Below are positions 19,388-27,563 of a stretch of 64,000 nt of DNA, piece by piece. The translations under genes were made by a program, and so were the position numbers. This DNA is from Paenibacillus macerans (lineage in GTDB: Bacteria; Bacillota; Bacilli; Paenibacillales; Paenibacillaceae), in the NCBI RefSeq assembly GCF_023715465.1, contig NZ_JAMBOE010000011.1, forward strand, positions 62,001 through 126,000. The letters are read 5' to 3'. The notes under the pieces are model-generated. The model was not told the origin of the DNA. It searched no databases and was given only the letters and a program-made list of their open reading frames with translations. How positions within the stretch are numbered: position 1 is the stretch's first letter; every line of letters starts with the position of its first letter.

Positions 19388-20560
19388 ATGGTTACTTTAC
19401 TACTTATTATTATTTATCTCGCCTTTTTAGGTCTCGGTTTACCTGATGGTTTACTAGGCAGCTCTTGGTCAGTAATGAGACTAGACATTGGTGCTACAAC
19501 AGATATGGCAGGCTATATCTCATTAACTGTGTCATTTAGTACAGTAATATCGAGCTTATTTGCAAGCAAATTGTTGCACAGATTCGGTACAGGAAAAGTA
19601 ACCCTGTTCAGTATCCTATTAACTACGATTGCATTAGTAGGCTTTTCATTTTCTGATCAATTTTTATTCCTAATTCTATTAGCAATTCCTCTCGGCCTAG
19701 GTGCAGGCTGTGTTGACGCCGCATTAAGCAACTATGTTGCACTTCATTTCAAAGCCAAGCACATGAGCTGGCTGCATTGCTTCTGGGGCGTTGGCGCAAT
19801 GACTGGCCCGATTGTAATGTCCTTCTGGCTGAAGGATGGTAGCAACTGGCGAGCAGGATATGTGACAGTGGCAAGTCTTCTTGCCATTTTAGTCATCATT
19901 TTATTGTGCACATTATCCTTATGGAGAATTTTCGAGAAAGAAAAATCTGTAGGTGAAGAAGAAACTAAAGTCATGAGTAATAAAGAAGCATTACGTATAC
20001 CGGGCGTAAAAATGTTTATGATGACGATGCTTTGCTACAACGGTACAGAAGCTGCCGTTAGCCTATGGATTGCTACGTTCTTAATCGAAAGCAGAGCTAT
20101 CGATCCAGCTTCCGCAGCAGCCCTTTCTTCGTTGTTTTTCATCGGGATCATTATCGGACGATTGGTATCAGGTTTTCTATCTATTCATGTCTCAAGTAAA
20201 AACTTAATTCGGTATGGAGGCTTGATTGGCTGTCTTGGGTTTGTCGTTCTGATCTTACCTGTGCCTTACCCCGTTACAGCAAGTGCGCTATTTATTATCG
20301 GGTTTGGGGGAGCACCTGTCTATCCTAGCATTGTACATGCTACACCTGAGCGATTTGGCGAAAAGGCATCCCCAAGTGTCATTGGACTTGAAATGGCAAG
20401 TGCTTATGTAGGTGCTACCTTAACACCACTGCTCATTGGTCTGATTGCTAATCAATTTGGGATGCTCTTAATCCCAATCCTATTACTGCTTCTGTTCACC
20501 ATTATGTTTATTGCTTCTGAGATGGGAAATAGCGTATTTAAGCAAAAAAAGCTTGGCTAA
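19388..20560 (+). CDS. MFS transporter, fucose permease-like
   Basis: A 390-residue, 12-helix transporter beginning directly with a membrane helix and GLGLPDGLLGSSW, with a central loop KSVGEEETKVMSNKEA between the two six-helix halves. It resembles FucP/YfkF-type Firmicute permeases; the substrate is unknown. Its AT-rich codons differ from flanking genes on the left. It ends before a strong terminator, convergent with the BlaR1-like gene. GAGGAG lies 11 bases before the ATG. Confidence 0.85.
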   Translation: MVTLLLIIIYLAFLGLGLPDGLLGSSWSVMRLDIGATTDMAGYISLTVSFSTVISSLFASKLLHRFGTGKVTLFSILLTTIALVGFSFSDQFLFLILLAIPLGLGAGCVDAALSNYVALHFKAKHMSWLHCFWGVGAMTGPIVMSFWLKDGSNWRAGYVTVASLLAILVIILLCTLSLWRIFEKEKSVGEEETKVMSNKEALRIPGVKMFMMTMLCYNGTEAAVSLWIATFLIESRAIDPASAAALSSLFFIGIIIGRLVSGFLSIHVSSKNLIRYGGLIGCLGFVVLILPVPYPVTASALFIIGFGGAPVYPSIVHATPERFGEKASPSVIGLEMASAYVGATLTPLLIGLIANQFGMLLIPILLLLLFTIMFIASEMGNSVFKQKKLG

Positions 20561-20571
20561 GCTTTTCATTT

Positions 20572-20622
20572 AAAAAAGCAGCCTGTAACACTCCCTAACG
20601 AGTTTATACAGGCTGCTTTTTT
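20572..20622. terminator. Bidirectional terminator
   Basis: A perfect 16-base stem: AAAAAAGCAGCCTGTA (20572-20587) pairs with TACAGGCTGCTTTTTT (20607-20622), with A and T runs on both sides. It sits between the convergent MFS and BlaR1-like genes. Confidence 0.9.
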
Positions 20623-20817
20623 AAATTTTAACTTCAGTAGATTGGTTGTGATTTTATTTTACTCCATCGGTTCTTGTGTCTCCAAGCCAGTCAGTTTACC
20701 TCCGTTTGAAAAATCCCGCAATGTATTGACATTGATAACACCTTCTTCATCAAATCTTGAAATCATTTCACCCTCAGCATTAAAAACATCTGTGAATGTT
20801 CTTACGCTTTGCCCCTT

Positions 20818-22227
20818 TTAGATGAGGCGGTCTTTGTCAGCGTCATATTCAAGTCCAAAATCTTCATAAGGTGCAAAGATATCTTCTGCTTTTTCATCTG
20901 AAGTTTGATTTGCCTCAGCTACACCAACGACCTTATCGCTTGCCTGAACTTCAAAAGAAGCTAAATCTCTTGATTCAAATTCTTGTTGACTATTTTGCTG
21001 AATTTTCATAATAGAAAGGTCAGAATTTCTTATCACTTTTACATCAATAGTTCCTCCCTGAGTATAGTGAAAGGTTTTAGCACTTGAACCGTCAGTGAAC
21101 GGGATTTCATCCTCAAAAATACGCACTAACTTGCCCTCGTAATATAGTTTTTCATGGTCTAAATCCGCAGTTAAACCAAATGGTTCGTATTTTTCATACG
21201 ATTCGGCTTCGTGGCTAGACGTAGACGTATTGGTATCAGCAATAGCTATACCTGTATTTGGTTCGTTTTCTGATGGATAGGTTGATGCAAACACCGCTGT
21301 AGCACCTACTACAAGCAGAGCGGCAACAAATATTACTGCTATCGAATGCTTCTTAATTTTCATAATAGACACAATCCTTTCTTCGATCGCATTTTTACTA
21401 AAATTGTTCACAAAAGGAGTAAGGCCGTTCTTCTTTTCCTCTAACCCGATCAAGGTCAGAGCATAAGCAGATTTCATATTTCCCCCAAATGTTCTCACAA
21501 CGGTTTCGTCACAGGACAGTTCAATATCCCGGTTTGCCAGTATATACATCAGCCATACAAAAGGATTAAACCAGTGCAGACATAATGCACTTACCAGCAA
21601 TAGCTTTGTAAACGTGTCAAAGCGCCGGATATGCACAAACTCATGCATTAGGATATAGCGCAGCCGGGTTTCATCCGTCCAATCCGTTTGCTTAGGCAAA
21701 AGTATTACGGGCCGGAATATTCCATAGGTCAGCGGCGCGGCAATCTTATCCGACTGCCGGATTTGAACATTTCGCCTTGTTGGATGCTCCTGCTGCCAGA
21801 GCTTCACACACGCGTTGTCAACCGGAAGCGCGGTTTTATACTCCCTGCGGCAACGAAGATGTGTTACAAGAAAAAACAAGGCGCAGGCTAACAAGCCAAT
21901 GAGCCAAATTACTAAAACAAGCGGAATATTTACGGGTACCTCTTCCGTTAAGGTTGGAATGGTTTCTGTAATAGCCATATGGTTAGGGGAAACGGACGTT
22001 CCCGTCAGAGACAAATCCGTTTCATAAAATCTGTTTTTCATTACATCCGCGATAGTAAAAATACTGAACCTTGACGGGATAGAAAAAGGAATCAACAAGC
22101 GGCATAAGACTACTCCCCACAGTGCAAGAAAGGTCTTTTTGGGCAGCTTGTGCAGTAGCAACGCACGGATTACCACTATGACCAGAATAAGGATAGCAGC
22201 CGAAAAGCTCATTTTTAACAGGCTCAT
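20818..22227 (-). CDS. BlaR1/MecR1-like M56 membrane peptidase, C-terminus cut by an in-frame stop
   Basis: Membrane sensor-protease that normally inactivates its partner BlaI-type repressor when a signal is sensed. Four N-terminal helices surround the zinc motif HEFVHIRRFD, with SCDETVV downstream. The extracellular part has no penicillin-binding domain; it carries repeated short beta units instead (LYYEGKLVRIFED). The TAA at 20818-20820 interrupts it: the same frame stays open for 52 more codons to 20659, reading KGQSVRTFTD, similar to the earlier unit. A Tyr codon changed to TAA is likely. ATG 22227 is used because homologues begin MSLLKMSFS. Confidence 0.8.
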   Translation of the reverse strand: MSLLKMSFSAAILILVIVVIRALLLHKLPKKTFLALWGVVLCRLLIPFSIPSRFSIFTIADVMKNRFYETDLSLTGTSVSPNHMAITETIPTLTEEVPVNIPLVLVIWLIGLLACALFFLVTHLRCRREYKTALPVDNACVKLWQQEHPTRRNVQIRQSDKIAAPLTYGIFRPVILLPKQTDWTDETRLRYILMHEFVHIRRFDTFTKLLLVSALCLHWFNPFVWLMYILANRDIELSCDETVVRTFGGNMKSAYALTLIGLEEKKNGLTPFVNNFSKNAIEERIVSIMKIKKHSIAVIFVAALLVVGATAVFASTYPSENEPNTGIAIADTNTSTSSHEAESYEKYEPFGLTADLDHEKLYYEGKLVRIFEDEIPFTDGSSAKTFHYTQGGTIDVKVIRNSDLSIMKIQQNSQQEFESRDLASFEVQASDKVVGVAEANQTSDEKAEDIFAPYEDFGLEYDADKDRLI

Positions 22228-22238
22228 AACCATCCCAC

Positions 22239-22598
22239 TTAGTCGAGTCTGTTAACAAGCTGCTTTAGTCTTTCGATTTCTTCTGAAGACAGGTTTTTAC
22301 GTCCTAAAATGGAAGCGACAAGCTGATCGGCAGCACCATCATACATTTTGTTGATTAGTTCTGTTGTCTCAAGTTCTCTTGCCTGTTCAATGGTCACAAG
22401 GGCATGGCATAGAAAATTCGGCTCAATACGCTCAATAGCCCCCTTGTCGATGCATCTTTTGATTAGGGTGTAAGTCGTGGTTTTATTCCATCCGACTTGC
22501 TCTTTCAGGGTTTCCGCAATTTGCTTTGCTGTTGTATCGCCGTTTTTCCAAAGAACATCCATTATCTTTAGTTCAGAATCGAATAACTTTATTTGCAT
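22239..22598 (-). CDS. blaI: BlaI/MecI/CopY-family repressor
   Basis: A 119-residue winged-helix repressor: LFDSELKIMDVLWKNGDTTA, then GWNKTTTYTLIKRCIDKGAIER, and a dimerisation helix near the C-terminus. ATG 22598 follows AAAGGAG. The next gene, 11 bp downstream, is the M56 peptidase, the normal BlaI/BlaR1 pairing in which peptidase cleavage relieves repression. Two dyad operators lie just upstream at 22625-22664. The controlled target beyond this pair is not evident. Confidence 0.92.
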   Translation of the reverse strand: MQIKLFDSELKIMDVLWKNGDTTAKQIAETLKEQVGWNKTTTYTLIKRCIDKGAIERIEPNFLCHALVTIEQARELETTELINKMYDGAADQLVASILGRKNLSSEEIERLKQLVNRLD

Positions 22599-22624
22599 GG
22601 CTAATCTCCTTTGCCAAGGCGTTT

Positions 22625-22664
22625 TACTGCAGTAGAATATCTGCGATTTCATTTTACTCGAGTA
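22625..22664. promoter_or_regulatory. Twin BlaI-type operators
   Basis: Perfect dyads TACTGCAGTA (22625-22634) and TACTCGAGTA (22655-22664), each within a TTTTACTnnAGTAGAA context, lie with centres 30 bp apart directly before blaI. They resemble the TACA...TGTA half-sites of BlaI/MecI operators and should be the autoregulatory sites. Confidence 0.75.
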
Positions 22665-22752
22665 GAACAAAATTGTAAATATTTCCTTGGTAAAATTTTG
22701 TTTGTTGCACTTAAATAACACCATAGTTCCACTACCAGCTTAAAAATTCAAT

Positions 22753-22780
22753 AAAAAAAAGCCGAAATGCCAGGGCTTTT
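22753..22780 (-). terminator. Terminator of the HTH/TPR regulator-peptide unit
   Basis: On the minus strand AAAAGCC (complement of 22774-22780) pairs with GGCTTTT (complement of 22757-22763) and leads into a run of eight T. It lies 60-85 bp after the small peptide gene stop. Confidence 0.7.
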
Positions 22781-22837
22781 AACCCTAGATGGATCGACTT
22801 TAACATTTCTATAACCAGTTATGTTTCTAAGGGAAAA

Positions 22838-22951
22838 TTACCCCCCAACCCCGTTCTCCCAAGCCGTTGTTCCGCCGGATGGAGGCGTAAGCCCAACGAT
22901 GCCGGCGCCCAAACTAATCACCAACACGAAGGCCAGAACCCAATTCCGCAT
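22838..22951 (-). CDS. Small exported pro-peptide overlapping the regulator gene (candidate pheromone)
   Basis: A 37-codon gene whose ATG (22951) lies inside the 3' end of the HTH/TPR gene, overlapping it by 38 bp in another frame. The peptide has MRN at the start, a hydrophobic export segment WVLAFVLVISLGAGIVGL, then the polar tail TPPSGGTTAWENGVGG. This is the form of Phr/PapR/NprX-type pro-peptides, which are exported, trimmed and re-imported by Opp systems to bind the regulator. A short gene 3' of and overlapping an RRNPP receptor gene is the usual arrangement. I infer the pairing; the mature peptide would come from the C-terminal residues. Confidence 0.65.
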   Translation of the reverse strand: MRNWVLAFVLVISLGAGIVGLTPPSGGTTAWENGVGG

Positions 22952-24305
22952 CTTTTAACACCACTCCCATCAATGTTTCATAATCTTTCAGCTGCTGAGC
23001 CGAAGCTTGCCCCCTATGCTGCTCGAACCAAGGAACCATCTTAAAGAAATGCTCCTTGTTGTTGAGAGAAATCCCATAGCTTAGGGCATATAACAACTTC
23101 TCCAACCCGGCGGCGATCTCCTTGTGGCGAAAATGGTAAATCGCCAGCTGGTAAATCAAGTCGAGATAACGATCCTTGTTGACCAGCGAAACATAGTAAT
23201 TATCGGACCGGTTATATAAATTTGTACTAACTGAAAACTCTTTTAATACATCGTCTATCAAAAAATTGTTAATATTCGCCGCCTCGACGATGATTCGCAA
23301 GCTGGGGAGAACTTCATGCGGATGGTTTTTCAGGAACGCCACGTATTCCGGGAGAATCGCTTCGTTGCCGTTCAATACCTCCAAATTGTACCTGTTCGCT
23401 TTGGCCCAGATTTTAAACTTCGCCACCTCTGCCCGGCCGGTTTCGTTTAAGCCCTCGAACCAGCTTAGATCCGCATAGCCGTCAACGCAATCCAGCGCTT
23501 CGCCGTATTTGCCCTGGTGCTCCAGCGCCGATCCTTTAAGCAAAAAGCTTTGGCCGTAATATACCACCAGCTCGCGCTCCGATCTGGCCCCATCGAAAAA
23601 ACGCCGGTTTTTTTTGTTGCACTCATAGATGTTCGTAGCCAGAGCCCGCAGTTCATCGGCAAAAACTTCGACGTACTTCCACCGCCGCAGCGTGTAATAC
23701 ACATTGGCCAAATGCAGCAGCCCGTCGAGCTGAATATCCTCGGGCAGACGGTTGCGGTACGGCTCGAACCAGGTGGCGGCCCGCAAGTTTTTTTCCGCAT
23801 CGTCGCCGATGGATAAGCGGAACAGCCTATACTGGCTGATCGCCAGCCGCTCGGCATGCTGATACTTCTCATTTTCGCAGACGCTATAGTAGAAAAGAAT
23901 CGCCGCTTCATAATTGCCGCTCGCATACAGCTCTTCGCCGGTCGCAAAAACCATCGGGAGATAGGACAGGTCCTCCGTTACACGCGATAATACTTCCTCA
24001 ATCCTTGCCAACTCCCCAATTTCCGCGCACCGCAGCAAAAACGCCTTCAACCGCCGCCGGTTCGGATGATCGGTATTGATACATTCGTCGATATAAAGCG
24101 AATAGTATTTCCCGGGAGGCTGATCAAGGGCTTTAGTAATGGAATCCAACTGACCGATCGAGATCGGTTTGGGAGGATTGCCGTTTAAAATCGCGCTGAG
24201 CGTTCCGCGATTGATTCCCGAGCGATTGGAAAAGCTGTTCAGCGAGTAGCCTTTCATCTCCAACTGATGGCTGATTACCGAACGTATCGTTGATGTTTCC
24301 GTCAT
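22914..24305 (-). CDS. HTH/TPR transcriptional regulator of RRNPP (AimR/PlcR-like) type
   Basis: A 463-residue cytoplasmic protein. Residues 5-65 are an XRE-type helix-turn-helix (YSLNSFSNRSGINRGTLSAI). The rest is all-alpha with TPR-like pairs (EELYASGNYEAAILFYYSV; GQSFLLKGSALEHQGKYGEA). HTH plus a long TPR array is the architecture of peptide-pheromone receptors such as PlcR, NprR and the AimR-like proteins of Paenibacillus. The start follows GGGAGGGAGAGAGG. The overlapping short ORF at 22838-22951 is the probable cognate peptide, and a terminator follows both. Its target genes are not visible. Confidence 0.8.
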   Translation of the reverse strand: MTETSTIRSVISHQLEMKGYSLNSFSNRSGINRGTLSAILNGNPPKPISIGQLDSITKALDQPPGKYYSLYIDECINTDHPNRRRLKAFLLRCAEIGELARIEEVLSRVTEDLSYLPMVFATGEELYASGNYEAAILFYYSVCENEKYQHAERLAISQYRLFRLSIGDDAEKNLRAATWFEPYRNRLPEDIQLDGLLHLANVYYTLRRWKYVEVFADELRALATNIYECNKKNRRFFDGARSERELVVYYGQSFLLKGSALEHQGKYGEALDCVDGYADLSWFEGLNETGRAEVAKFKIWAKANRYNLEVLNGNEAILPEYVAFLKNHPHEVLPSLRIIVEAANINNFLIDDVLKEFSVSTNLYNRSDNYYVSLVNKDRYLDLIYQLAIYHFRHKEIAAGLEKLLYALSYGISLNNKEHFFKMVPWFEQHRGQASAQQLKDYETLMGVVLKDAELGSGLRVGD

Positions 24306-24377
24306 TCCTCTCTCCCTCCCGCCCCATTTTTACTATATTTTTACACATTATATGAAACTATGAATCAAGGGTCAATT

Positions 24378-24411
24378 TAAAAAAAGGAACCTCCCTGATT
24401 CGGGAAGCTCC
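24378..24411 (-). terminator. Terminator of the RNase J gene
   Basis: Read on the minus strand, GGAGCTTCCC and GGGAGGTTCC pair with two G-U wobbles across a six-base loop and are followed by seven or more T. It lies 14 bases after the RNase J stop codon. Confidence 0.75.
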
Positions 24412-24424
24412 TGCCGACCTGGCT

Positions 24425-26128
24425 TTATACCTCCAAAATGGAAGGCATGATATGCGGCGTTCGGCCAACCTCTTTCATAAAATACCTCCGCATCACCTGC
24501 TGAGTCGCCCGCAGCCAGGCTTTGCGGTCATATTCCTTGTCGCGCATCCGGTTCAGGCTCCGCTTCAGTTGTGCCTCAGCCCGCCGCAACAGCGGTCTGG
24601 CATCCTGCATATAGACGAAACCGCGCGTCACGATGTCGGGTCCCGCCAAAATCTGCCTAGTGTTCCGGTCCACCGTCATGACCACGATCACGATACCTTC
24701 CTGAGCCAATTCCATCCGCTCGACCAGCAGCTCGTCTTCGAAAGTGCGCATTTCCCCGTTACTGATGAACACTTCGCCGGACGGGATCGTTTTCCCCCGT
24801 TTGGCCCGGTTGCGGTACACCGACAGCGTGTCGCCGATGTTCAGGATAAACACGCGGTCCTCCGGAATGCCCGTCTGCAGCGCCAAATTGCGATGGTTCA
24901 GGAGCATGCGGTATTCGCCGTGAATCGGGATAAAATATTTCGGCCGGATAAAGCTTAGCATCAGCTTCAAATCTTCGCGGTTGCCGTGACCGGATGTATG
25001 GATGTCAAAAATCGAGCCGTAAATGACGTGCGCCCCGGCCCGCAGCAACGCGTCGATGCTCCGGTTGATATTTGGCGCATTGCCCGGGATCGGGGATGAA
25101 GAATAAATGACCGTGTCCCCGGGATAAACCTGCACATGGCGATGAGCGCCCGACGCGATCCGGCTCAATGCGGCATTGGGTTCGCCCTGGCTGCCCGTGC
25201 ATACGATTAAGATCTGCCGGTCCTCAAACCGGTCGATATGTTTGACGTCAACCAGCATGCCTTCCGGCACACGGATGTAGCCCAGATCCTGTCCGATGGC
25301 AAATACCTTCTCCATGCTGCGGCCGATGACGACAATTTTCCGGTTGCACAACGCCGCCGCCTCCACAACCTGCTGAAGCCGATGGACGTTGGACGCAAAC
25401 GTGGCGAATAAAATCCGCCCTTTGCAGCCGCGGAATGAGTCCAGAATTGCGTCGCCGACGCGGCGTTCGGAAGGGGTAAACCCTTCCTTCTCGCTGTTGG
25501 TGCTGTCGGCCAGCAGCGCCAGTACGCCTTCTCCGCCGACGCTGGCCATTTTGAACAGATCGGCCGGCCGGTCCTCCGGCGTGAAGTCGAACTTAAAGTC
25601 CCCCGTATGTACGACGGAGCCGTAAGGCGTATCGACCACGATGCCAAATGCGTCGGGAATGCTGTGTGTCGTCCGGAAAAAATGCACGGCCAAATGGTTA
25701 AACTTAAAGCGGTCCTCCTCATGAAAAACATGCAGCTCCGCCTCACCCTGCAGCCGGTATTCTTCCAATTTCGCTTTGACCAAACCGATCGTAAGCGGCC
25801 CGCCGTAAATCGGAATCTGCAGCTGGCGAAGCACAAACGGAATGGCCCCGATATGGTCTTCATGACCGTGCGTCAAAAAAAGCCCTTTCATTTTATGTTT
25901 GTTATCAATCAAATAACGAATATCCGGAATAATGCAGTCGATTCCCGACAGCCGGGAATCCGGAAATTTAAGGCCGGCATCAATTAGGATGATTTCATCC
26001 CTGTATTCGATGCCGTACATGTTTTTGCCGATTTCGCCGATGCCGCCAAGCGAAAAAATGCGGACGGGGGGCGGAGACGATTTGGAGCGCCGGTTTGTTT
26101 TTGCTGGTTTATTTACTGCTACATTCAT
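24425..26128 (-). CDS. rnj: Ribonuclease J
   Basis: A 567-residue metallo-beta-lactamase/beta-CASP ribonuclease of the mRNA decay machinery, with endonuclease and 5'-3' exonuclease activity in family members. The zinc motif HGHEDHIG, a second ligand cluster around HTGDFKFD, and the beta-CASP segments (FATFASNVHRLQQ; HTSGHGNREDL; PIHGEYRML) are all present. Length and the C-terminal alpha/beta domain are normal. The basic N-terminal tail (NKPAKTNRRSKSS) is longer than in many homologues. Whether this is the J1 or J2 paralogue cannot be decided here. Confidence 0.95.
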   Translation of the reverse strand: MNVAVNKPAKTNRRSKSSPPPVRIFSLGGIGEIGKNMYGIEYRDEIILIDAGLKFPDSRLSGIDCIIPDIRYLIDNKHKMKGLFLTHGHEDHIGAIPFVLRQLQIPIYGGPLTIGLVKAKLEEYRLQGEAELHVFHEEDRFKFNHLAVHFFRTTHSIPDAFGIVVDTPYGSVVHTGDFKFDFTPEDRPADLFKMASVGGEGVLALLADSTNSEKEGFTPSERRVGDAILDSFRGCKGRILFATFASNVHRLQQVVEAAALCNRKIVVIGRSMEKVFAIGQDLGYIRVPEGMLVDVKHIDRFEDRQILIVCTGSQGEPNAALSRIASGAHRHVQVYPGDTVIYSSSPIPGNAPNINRSIDALLRAGAHVIYGSIFDIHTSGHGNREDLKLMLSFIRPKYFIPIHGEYRMLLNHRNLALQTGIPEDRVFILNIGDTLSVYRNRAKRGKTIPSGEVFISNGEMRTFEDELLVERMELAQEGIVIVVMTVDRNTRQILAGPDIVTRGFVYMQDARPLLRRAEAQLKRSLNRMRDKEYDRKAWLRATQQVMRRYFMKEVGRTPHIMPSILEV

Positions 26129-26314
26129 TAGATCGTTAATCCTCTCCTGAAGGGTTCATTCTTCGTAAGCATTCATACAAAATTATACTGAATAATGGGC
26201 ATAATAACTATTTAAATTTTTCTCGTGGTGGTAAAGACGGCATGGAGTTGTTCCATTCTCAATGGAACCAATAAACCGAATTGAGGTACATTTTGCAGTA
26301 TTGGGCGGAGTAGT

Positions 26315-27006
26315 TCAGTTCATTGTTATGGGGCTTGTTTTTTTCAGCTTCACGACCTGCTCTTCAGACAGCCCCGTAACTTTGGCAACCAGCGAAATCT
26401 CCACTCCCTCGCGAAGCATATTGAGGGCAGTTTTCTCGATTCCCTTTTCCATGCCCACTGCTATGCCTTGTTCAATGCCTTTCTCCATGCCCTTCTCAAT
26501 TCCTTGCTCAATTCCTTTCTCCAAGCCTTCTTCCAAACCTTCCTTCAAGCCTTCCTCGTACCCCCTACGACTCCACGCAGGCATCAGTTTCATAATAGAC
26601 TCACCTACCTCCGGGTATTGTTCTTTCAACTCTTCCAGCAACTGCTTGTCTTGCTCGGGATCGGCATTGAAATACTGATCCGCTACCGACATGAGCAAGG
26701 CATTCGCGCATCATCCAACTTTCCTTGTAGCCGTAAAATCATCCGTAAATACGCCAGGCGTATTTCTCGCTCTTCTCCCTTAGTATAGCCCATTTTCGCC
26801 AGCAGTGCAGCAGCCACCGGATTGTCGGAATCGATAAATTGCCGCCAAGGTTGCTTCCGCAGCTCCACCTTCATAAATTCAAACCGCAAAATTGACTGCT
26901 GCGGCGTGCCCATCTCCAGCGTATTCTTCTCTTCCTTGACTTCGTCCGCCGTAAAAACGGCAATAGGAATAATGAGTTTATACTCCTTCCGATGCCGCTC
27001 AAACAA
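26315..27006 (-). pseudogene. Rpn-family nuclease/PD-(D/E)XK transposase-like gene, frameshifted
   Basis: Two overlapping frames form one broken gene. The upstream part (27006-26683) contains FERHRKEYKLIIPIAVF and RFEFMKVELRKQPWRQFI, the middle of Rpn/PDDEXK transposase-like proteins. After KLDDARM the reading continues in another frame from 26698 (LLMSVADQYFN). The C-terminal part has a run of EG/KG heptad-like units (EGLKEGLEEGLEKGIEQG) typical of the family. The N-terminal nuclease core beyond 27006 is missing or unrecognisable, so the gene is dead. Confidence 0.8.
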
Positions 27007-27239
27007 CCGGCTGAAGTGGCTTCGACGTTTCGACTATTGCAGACATGACCTAACTTTCCGCAAAAGAAGTCAGAGCTTTAATTCAGGAGCACTGACAGTC
27101 ACGCTAACAGACTGGATTAAAAATTGCTCATGCCGCAATGTATCTGCATGTGCAATTTTTTATGCCAGTGGAGCATAAGAAAAACGCCTGACGGCGTCCT
27201 TTAGTGGCTCTGACTTCTACTTTGGAGCGATTGGAGGCT

Positions 27240-27450
27240 CTTCCTAAACTTTGGACGCGGCTCTAACGGACACCAGCGACCTTATCCGCCCATTTCCCGG
27301 GTATTTCCCAGCCTAACGGACACAGGCGGCCCTATTTCGCTCTAAACCCGTTCATCCAGGCCGATTTGAAGTGAATAAGGGCTTTCGTGTCCGTTACATT
27401 TTGCAAACCTCCGTTTTTTCGAAAATAACGGCTCTGGTGTCCCTTAGCCC
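27240..27450. repeat. Non-coding repeat with inverted TAACGGACAC units
   Basis: TAACGGACAC occurs at 27264-27273 and 27314-27323 and in inverse orientation at 27387-27396, with a degraded inverse copy near 27433. The units are linked by similar CCTTAT, CCTATT or GAATAAGG stretches, so the block can fold back on itself. No ORF is seen. The unexplained stretch 27010-27240 holds only degenerate sequence and a small GACGCC-type stem. Confidence 0.65.
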
Positions 27451-27531
27451 CCCAGGCCCCCCTCCTCTCCTCCCCCTCTCTACCTGCGGATCGCCCTCTT
27501 CCATGCCCGATATTTTTTAAATTCTATGTTC

Positions 27532-27559
27532 AAAAAAAGCCGGGCAAATGCCCGGCTTT
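27532..27559 (-). terminator. Terminator of the giant nuclease gene
   Basis: AAAGCCGGGC (27536-27545) pairs perfectly with GCCCGGCTTT (27550-27559) around an AAAT loop. On the minus strand it is followed by seven T. It is directly after the stop codon at 27564. Confidence 0.92.
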
Positions 27560-27563
27560 CCTC

